A stretch of DNA of 64,000 nucleotides, from assembly GCA_036742455.1 (NCBI GenBank), contig DAINQU010000005.1, positions 62,001 to 126,000 on the forward strand. Reading direction: 5' to 3'. The translations under genes were made by a program, and so were the position numbers. This stretch comes from CAIKZZ01 sp036742455 (GTDB taxonomy: Bacteria; Pseudomonadota; Gammaproteobacteria; Steroidobacterales; Steroidobacteraceae). How positions within the stretch are numbered: position 1 is the first letter of the stretch; each line of letters starts with the position of its first letter. Shown piece after piece: positions 59,997 through 64,000 of the stretch. A model generated the notes under the pieces. It was not told where the DNA came from, searched no databases, and saw nothing but the letters and a program-made list of their open reading frames with translations.

Positions 59997-61106
59997 TCAG
60001 GCCGGGATATACGGGCTGTACGGGAGATCCAGATCCCGCGCAACGGCTTCAAACGTCACTTTGCCGTTGTGCACATTGAGACCCGCGGCCAAACCCGGAT
60101 CGCGCGCAACCGCCGCTTCCCAACCCAGATCGGCCAACGCACGCACGTACGGTAACGTGGCGTTGGTCAATGCAAAGGTCGACGTACGGGGCACCGCGCC
60201 CGGCATATTGGTGACGCAATAGTGCACGACGCCGTCCACCTCGTAGGTGGGCTCGGCATGGGTGGTCGGACGGCTGGTCTCAAAGCATCCGCCTTGATCG
60301 ATCGCGATATCGACCATGACGGCTCCGGCCTTCATGCCCTTCACCATCGCACGCGTCACGAGTTTCGGAGCCGCTGCACCAGGGACCAGCACAGCGCCGA
60401 CCACGAGATCCGCGTCACGGACGAGATGCTCAATGTCATCCGCCGTCGAATAGGCCGTCTTCAGCGTGTTGCCAAACTGCGCCGAGAGTTCGCGCAGGCG
60501 CTTCACCGAGCGATCGACCACGGTCACGTCCGCCTTGAGACCGACCGCCATTTCCGCGGCGTGAGTGCCCGACACTCCGCCGCCCAAAATGACCACTTTG
60601 GCCGGCGCCACGCCCGGCACGCCGCCGAGCAATACGCCAAACCCGCCGTTCGCCTTCTGCAGCGCGTGTGCGCCGACCTGAATCGACATGCGCCCGGCCA
60701 CTTCGCTCATCGGCGTCAACAACGGCAGCGCGCCGCCCGGCACGGTGACCGTCTCGTAGGCGATGCACGTCGCGCCCGAGGCCACCAGCGCCTCAGCCTG
60801 CTCTTTGTCCGCGGCGAGATGCAGGTAGGTGAACAACACCTGGCCCTTCTTGAGCATCGCGCACTCCGACGGCTGCGGCTCTTTGACCTTCACGATCATC
60901 TCGGCCCAGGCGAAGATTTCCGCCGGCGTCGCCAAAATCTTCGCGCCGGCCGCCGCATAGGCGGCATCGCTCACGCCAATGCCGGCACCGGCTTGGGTTT
61001 CGAGTGCTACTTCGTGACCACCGGCCACCAGTTCGCGCACGCCCGCGGGCGTGAGGCCGACTCGGTACTCATGAACCTTAATCTCTTTGGGACAGCCAAT
61101 GCGCAT
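59997..61106 (-). CDS. ald: Alanine dehydrogenase
   Basis: A 369-residue NAD-dependent enzyme interconverting alanine and pyruvate plus ammonia. The N-terminal IGCPKEIKVHEYRVGLTP holds the pyruvate-binding Arg, and MIVKVKEPQPSE follows. The nucleotide site is VVILGGGVSGTHAAEMAVGL, and DIAIDQGGCFETSRPTTH is the catalytic Asp region. The ATG at 61106 has AGAGGGG seven bases upstream; the longer frame lacks a good site. It is divergent from an Lrp-type regulator. Confidence 0.95.
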   Translation of the reverse strand: MRIGCPKEIKVHEYRVGLTPAGVRELVAGGHEVALETQAGAGIGVSDAAYAAAGAKILATPAEIFAWAEMIVKVKEPQPSECAMLKKGQVLFTYLHLAADKEQAEALVASGATCIAYETVTVPGGALPLLTPMSEVAGRMSIQVGAHALQKANGGFGVLLGGVPGVAPAKVVILGGGVSGTHAAEMAVGLKADVTVVDRSVKRLRELSAQFGNTLKTAYSTADDIEHLVRDADLVVGAVLVPGAAAPKLVTRAMVKGMKAGAVMVDIAIDQGGCFETSRPTTHAEPTYEVDGVVHYCVTNMPGAVPRTSTFALTNATLPYVRALADLGWEAAVARDPGLAAGLNVHNGKVTFEAVARDLDLPYSPYIPA

Positions 61107-61222
61107 CGCGAGACCCCTCTGTAAATGGAAGCACCACTGTAGCGAGCCGGCGCGGACAGCCTCTTGCCTAATACAAGCCCTTGAGGCCATTATTGCGCAA
61201 CAAACCGTCGCGAAATATCACA
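61107..61222. promoter_or_regulatory. Divergent promoter region between ald and the Lrp-type gene
   Basis: In 116 bases there are two dyads: a 15-base imperfect palindrome CTTGCCTAATACAAG (61163-61177) and a perfect TTGCGCAA (61193-61200). Lrp/AsnC proteins bind AT-containing dyads of about this length, so these are candidate sites for the divergently encoded regulator. No clear promoter boxes were assigned. Confidence 0.4.
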
Positions 61223-61702
61223 ATGACGCAACTTTCTGCCGGATCTCTCGACCGCTACGATCGCTCGATCCTGCAGATCCTGCAGCGCGAGGGGCGATTG
61301 ACGAACAGCGAGCTCGCCGATCGGGTCAACCTGTCGGAATCCGCGTGCCTGCGGCGCGTGAGATCGCTGGAGGCATCGGGACTGATTGAAGGCTACACGG
61401 CACTCCTGAATCAGCAGAAGGCCGGTCTTGGCGTCAACGTATTCGTCAGCATCACCTTAGAACGCCAGGAACGTGCCGATATGGCGGCCTTTGAGCAGGC
61501 CGTTCGGACGGTACCCGAAGTCATGGAGTGCTACCTGATGACGGGGGAATACGACTACTTGTTGCGCGTGGTCGTCGCCGATACCGCGGATTTCGAGCGA
61601 CTGCACAGCCGACATCTCACGAGCCTTCCCCACGTGTCACGGCTGCATTCCAGCTTTGCCTTACGTACGGTGCAGAAGTCGCGAGAACTCCCGGTTCGCT
61701 AG
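61223..61702 (+). CDS. Lrp/AsnC-family transcriptional regulator
   Basis: A 159-residue regulator. The N-terminal winged helix has LDRYDRSILQILQREGRLTNSELADRVNLSESACLRRVRSLE. The C-terminal RAM effector domain has CYLMTGEYDYLLRVVVADTADFERL. Divergence from ald matches the AldR/BkdR-type arrangement in which alanine or another amino acid controls alanine dehydrogenase. The ATG at 61223 starts the domain at its usual place. Confidence 0.93.
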   Translation: MTQLSAGSLDRYDRSILQILQREGRLTNSELADRVNLSESACLRRVRSLEASGLIEGYTALLNQQKAGLGVNVFVSITLERQERADMAAFEQAVRTVPEVMECYLMTGEYDYLLRVVVADTADFERLHSRHLTSLPHVSRLHSSFALRTVQKSRELPVR

Positions 61703-61750
61703 CGGTCGCGAGTTGGCAGCGCAGGGGCGATCGGTGTAGCCTTTGCGTCC

Positions 61751-61839
61751 TTGCTGGGGTGGTCCTTCGGGGCCTGAGACGCGGATGGTCCGCGAACCCT
61801 CTGAACCTGATCCGGGTAATGCCGGCGTAGGGAGTGCAA
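61751..61839 (+). promoter_or_regulatory. TPP riboswitch (THI element)
   Basis: Conserved THI-box parts are in order: GCTGGGGT, CCTGAGA, then ACCCTCTGAACCTGATCCGG and GTAATGCCGGCGTAGGGA. TTGC (61751-61754) and GCAA (61836-61839) can pair to close the P1 region. The AGGGAG ribosome site of the receptor (about 61829-61834) lies inside the 3' conserved part, eight bases before its ATG. Thiamine pyrophosphate binding would therefore hide it and repress translation. Confidence 0.95.
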
Positions 61840-61842
61840 CAC

Positions 61843-64000
61843 ATGACGAGTTTCATCGGCGCGCGTCATCGCGCGTCACATTTCTTTTTTCCGCGTGTAC
61901 TCGCAGGGGCTGTGGCCTGCGCCGTCAGCCTATCGGCGTTCAGCGCGGCCGAATCACCGGCGGGCACCTTGGATGACGTCATCGTCACCGCATCGCTGCG
62001 CCCTACCTCTGACCTCAGCACCGCAGCGAGCATCAGCGTTTTAGAAGGCGCGGCCCTGCAAGGGGGCGGCGACCAGCACTTTGAGAACGTACTCGCGTCG
62101 GTTCCAAATCTGAATTTCGCGGCCGGCACGAACCGAGCCCGGTATTTCCAATTACGCGGTATCGGCGAACTGGATCAATACGAAGGCGCACCCAATCCCT
62201 CCGTCGGTCTGCTGGTCGACGACATCGACTTCAGTGGTCTGGGATCCATGGCAACACTGTTCGACATGGATCGAATCGAGGTCTTGCGGGGCCCGCAAGG
62301 AACCCGCTACGGCGCGAACGCTCTGGCGGGCCTGATTTACATGACCAGCGCCGCGCCATTGGAGGATTTCGGTGCGCGCTTTGAGGTCGGCGCGGGGGAT
62401 TACGGCACACGAACCACCGGCGCCGTGATCACAGGACCGGTCAGCGACTGGAATTCCTCTTTTCGGGTCGCGGCCCAGCGGTACACGTCGGATGGCTACA
62501 TCCGCAACGATTACCTTCAGCGCAACGATACGAACGGTCGCGATGAGACGACTTTGCGCGGTCGCTGGCATTGGGCGGCAACGCCGTCCGTCGGCGTGGA
62601 TGTCTCGTTTCTTCATGTCGCCATCGACGACGGGTACGACGCTTTTTCCCCCGAAAATGGCCGCACGACGCACTCGGACAAGCCCGGTGTAGACGTTCAA
62701 CATTCCAACGGACTCTCCGTGCGGACATCGTGGACCCAAGACGACGGCCGAACACTGACCGCGATCGGTACGTGGGCTGACTCCCAGATCGTCTACAGCT
62801 ACGACGGAGACTGGGGCAATCCCGTCTACTGGGCCCCCTACGTTTACGACTTTACGGAAGTTCAACATCGCCATCGGACCACGCAAAGCGCCGAACTGCG
62901 CTTTGCGTCCGCGCCAACAGCGGCCGTTCGTTGGCTGATCGGCGCCTACGCACTCGATCTTCGCGAACATCTGAACGACGACAATCTCGGTATCTCTATC
63001 GACCCGGTTAACGGGGAATACGATCTGAATACCGTTCTGAACTCGGGATACGAATCGCGCACCGTGTCGCTCTTCGGCGTGCTGGACGGCGATTTCAATG
63101 CCAAGACCCACTGGTCTATGGGACTGCGCGCAGAGCATCACGCGTCCGACTACAGCGATGCGTTGCTCGACCGGATCGCAGCCGCGTCGAGCAGCCATAC
63201 GTTCGCGCCCGCCGAGAACCTCACCGGTGGCCATCTATCGATCGTCCACGATCTGGATGATCATCACAGCGTGTACGGGCAACTCTCGCGCGGCTACAAA
63301 GCGGGTGGATTCAATCTCAGTCAAGGACTCGCACCGTCGGAGGTCACGTTCCGGCCCGAATTCGACTGGAATCTGGAAGTCGGTTACAAATCGCGCGGCG
63401 AACGACTCAACGCAGACACGGATGTATTTGTGGTGTCCCGCGATAGCGCGCAACTGCGCAGCAGCGTGCAGACCGACCCCATGAATCCGAACAGTTTCAT
63501 TTTCTACACCGGCAACGCCGCGAATGGACTCGATTACGGTCTCGAATCGACGGTGCGTTATCGCTTCAATCCATTTCTGACGACCGGCGGCAGTGTCGGT
63601 TTGCTACACACCGAATTTCACAACTACGTGAGAGTCGGTGATACCGGGACGATGAGCGTATCGCGGGAGCTACCGAACGCACCGCGAGTCAATGGATCCC
63701 TGTTCGCCGAGGTACGTAACGCCGCGGGTTATTACGGGCGCCTAGACCTGTCAGGCATGAGCGGCTTTTACTACGACCTGCCTCCCAACCCGACACGCTC
63801 CGGCGGCTATGCGCTCGGTCATTTGCGCCTCGGCGTGGATACGCCACGTTGGTCGGCGGATTTCTATGTGCGAAATGTGACCAACCGGACCTATGTTACG
63901 CGCGGCTTCTATTTCGGACTGGTGCCGCCGGATTATCCGAACCGCCTGTACGTTCAACTCGGCGATCCCCGCACATGGGGTCTTCAGGTCAAGGTGCGAG
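61843..64000 (+). CDS. TonB-dependent outer-membrane receptor, probable thiamine uptake (partial at right edge)
   Basis: 719 complete codons are visible without a stop. A signal peptide (VLAGAVACAVSLSAFSAA) precedes a TonB box (LDDVIVTA, residues 43-50). A plug domain follows with VPNLNFAAG, DRIEVLRGPQGTRYGANALAGLIYMTS, then the 22-strand barrel, including YGQLSRGYKAGGFN. The final GLQVKVR resembles the last strand, so only a few residues are probably missing. TPP-riboswitch control points to thiamine or a precursor as ligand; the receptor family itself does not define it. Confidence 0.9.
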   Translation, partial: MTSFIGARHRASHFFFPRVLAGAVACAVSLSAFSAAESPAGTLDDVIVTASLRPTSDLSTAASISVLEGAALQGGGDQHFENVLASVPNLNFAAGTNRARYFQLRGIGELDQYEGAPNPSVGLLVDDIDFSGLGSMATLFDMDRIEVLRGPQGTRYGANALAGLIYMTSAAPLEDFGARFEVGAGDYGTRTTGAVITGPVSDWNSSFRVAAQRYTSDGYIRNDYLQRNDTNGRDETTLRGRWHWAATPSVGVDVSFLHVAIDDGYDAFSPENGRTTHSDKPGVDVQHSNGLSVRTSWTQDDGRTLTAIGTWADSQIVYSYDGDWGNPVYWAPYVYDFTEVQHRHRTTQSAELRFASAPTAAVRWLIGAYALDLREHLNDDNLGISIDPVNGEYDLNTVLNSGYESRTVSLFGVLDGDFNAKTHWSMGLRAEHHASDYSDALLDRIAAASSSHTFAPAENLTGGHLSIVHDLDDHHSVYGQLSRGYKAGGFNLSQGLAPSEVTFRPEFDWNLEVGYKSRGERLNADTDVFVVSRDSAQLRSSVQTDPMNPNSFIFYTGNAANGLDYGLESTVRYRFNPFLTTGGSVGLLHTEFHNYVRVGDTGTMSVSRELPNAPRVNGSLFAEVRNAAGYYGRLDLSGMSGFYYDLPPNPTRSGGYALGHLRLGVDTPRWSADFYVRNVTNRTYVTRGFYFGLVPPDYPNRLYVQLGDPRTWGLQVKVR

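Overview
The window looks like chromosomal core DNA of a GC-rich (about 60% by eye) aerobic to microaerobic gammaproteobacterium. The signs are a full cbb3 oxidase cluster (ccoNOQP-GHIS), a PUA-bearing ProB, an Arn lipid A module, a DUF6763-like acidic protein, and dense ATGA/TGATG gene overlaps. A Xanthomonadales or Nevskiales affiliation is a guess from gene content only. I saw no rRNA, tRNA, CRISPR array, insertion sequence or prophage.

Layout. 1-3793: tail of a PhzF-like gene, then a minus-strand unit (metallo-hydrolase, ModF-like double ABC ATPase, dicarboxylate/amino-acid symporter). 3936-9460: a small secreted protein and a tight molybdopterin operon (moeA, moaA, moaC, mobA-like, moaD). 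It ends in one unusual polypeptide that joins MoaE, a His-rich linker, a MoeB/ThiF domain and a rhodanese. 9470-11907: proBA on the minus strand. 12119-20925: ccoN-O-Q-P, a small membrane protein, ccoG-H-I-S and a TauE/SafE exporter. 20961-23859: an extremely acidic small protein and a FixL/FixJ-type pair; the first PAS of the kinase keeps the FixL heme-ligand residues. 23926-26300: a CbpA-like co-chaperone and a beta-CASP nuclease.

26446-33143: arnT-B-C, arnA split into two genes, and arnD, with no arnE/F. 33259-42581: eight genes, each overlapping or at most a few bases from the next: an iron-sulfur photolyase, a CPD photolyase, a desaturase, a flavin oxidoreductase, DUF1365, Cfa, a FAD-linked oxidase and a GNAT. 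This resembles photo-oxidative stress and membrane remodelling loci. 42612-49438: a DUF748 envelope protein, TesB, ferredoxin-NADP reductase, a GNAT and a MATE exporter. 49521-52915: an HtrA-like lipoprotein protease with two tandem secreted SUMF-domain proteins that lack the formylglycine-generating cysteines. 53035-54459: a PBP4-type DacB.

54670-59282: acetate uptake and activation (actP-yjcH divergent from acs). 59451-61702: a SlyD-like isomerase, alanine dehydrogenase and a divergent Lrp-type regulator. 61751-64000: a TPP riboswitch leading a TonB-dependent receptor (probable thiamine uptake) that is cut by the window edge, probably within a few codons of its stop.

The best candidates for something little described are the MoaE-His-MoeB-rhodanese fusion, the HtrA plus twin pseudo-FGE operon, and the FixLJ-type oxygen sensor next to cco in an apparent gammaproteobacterium.
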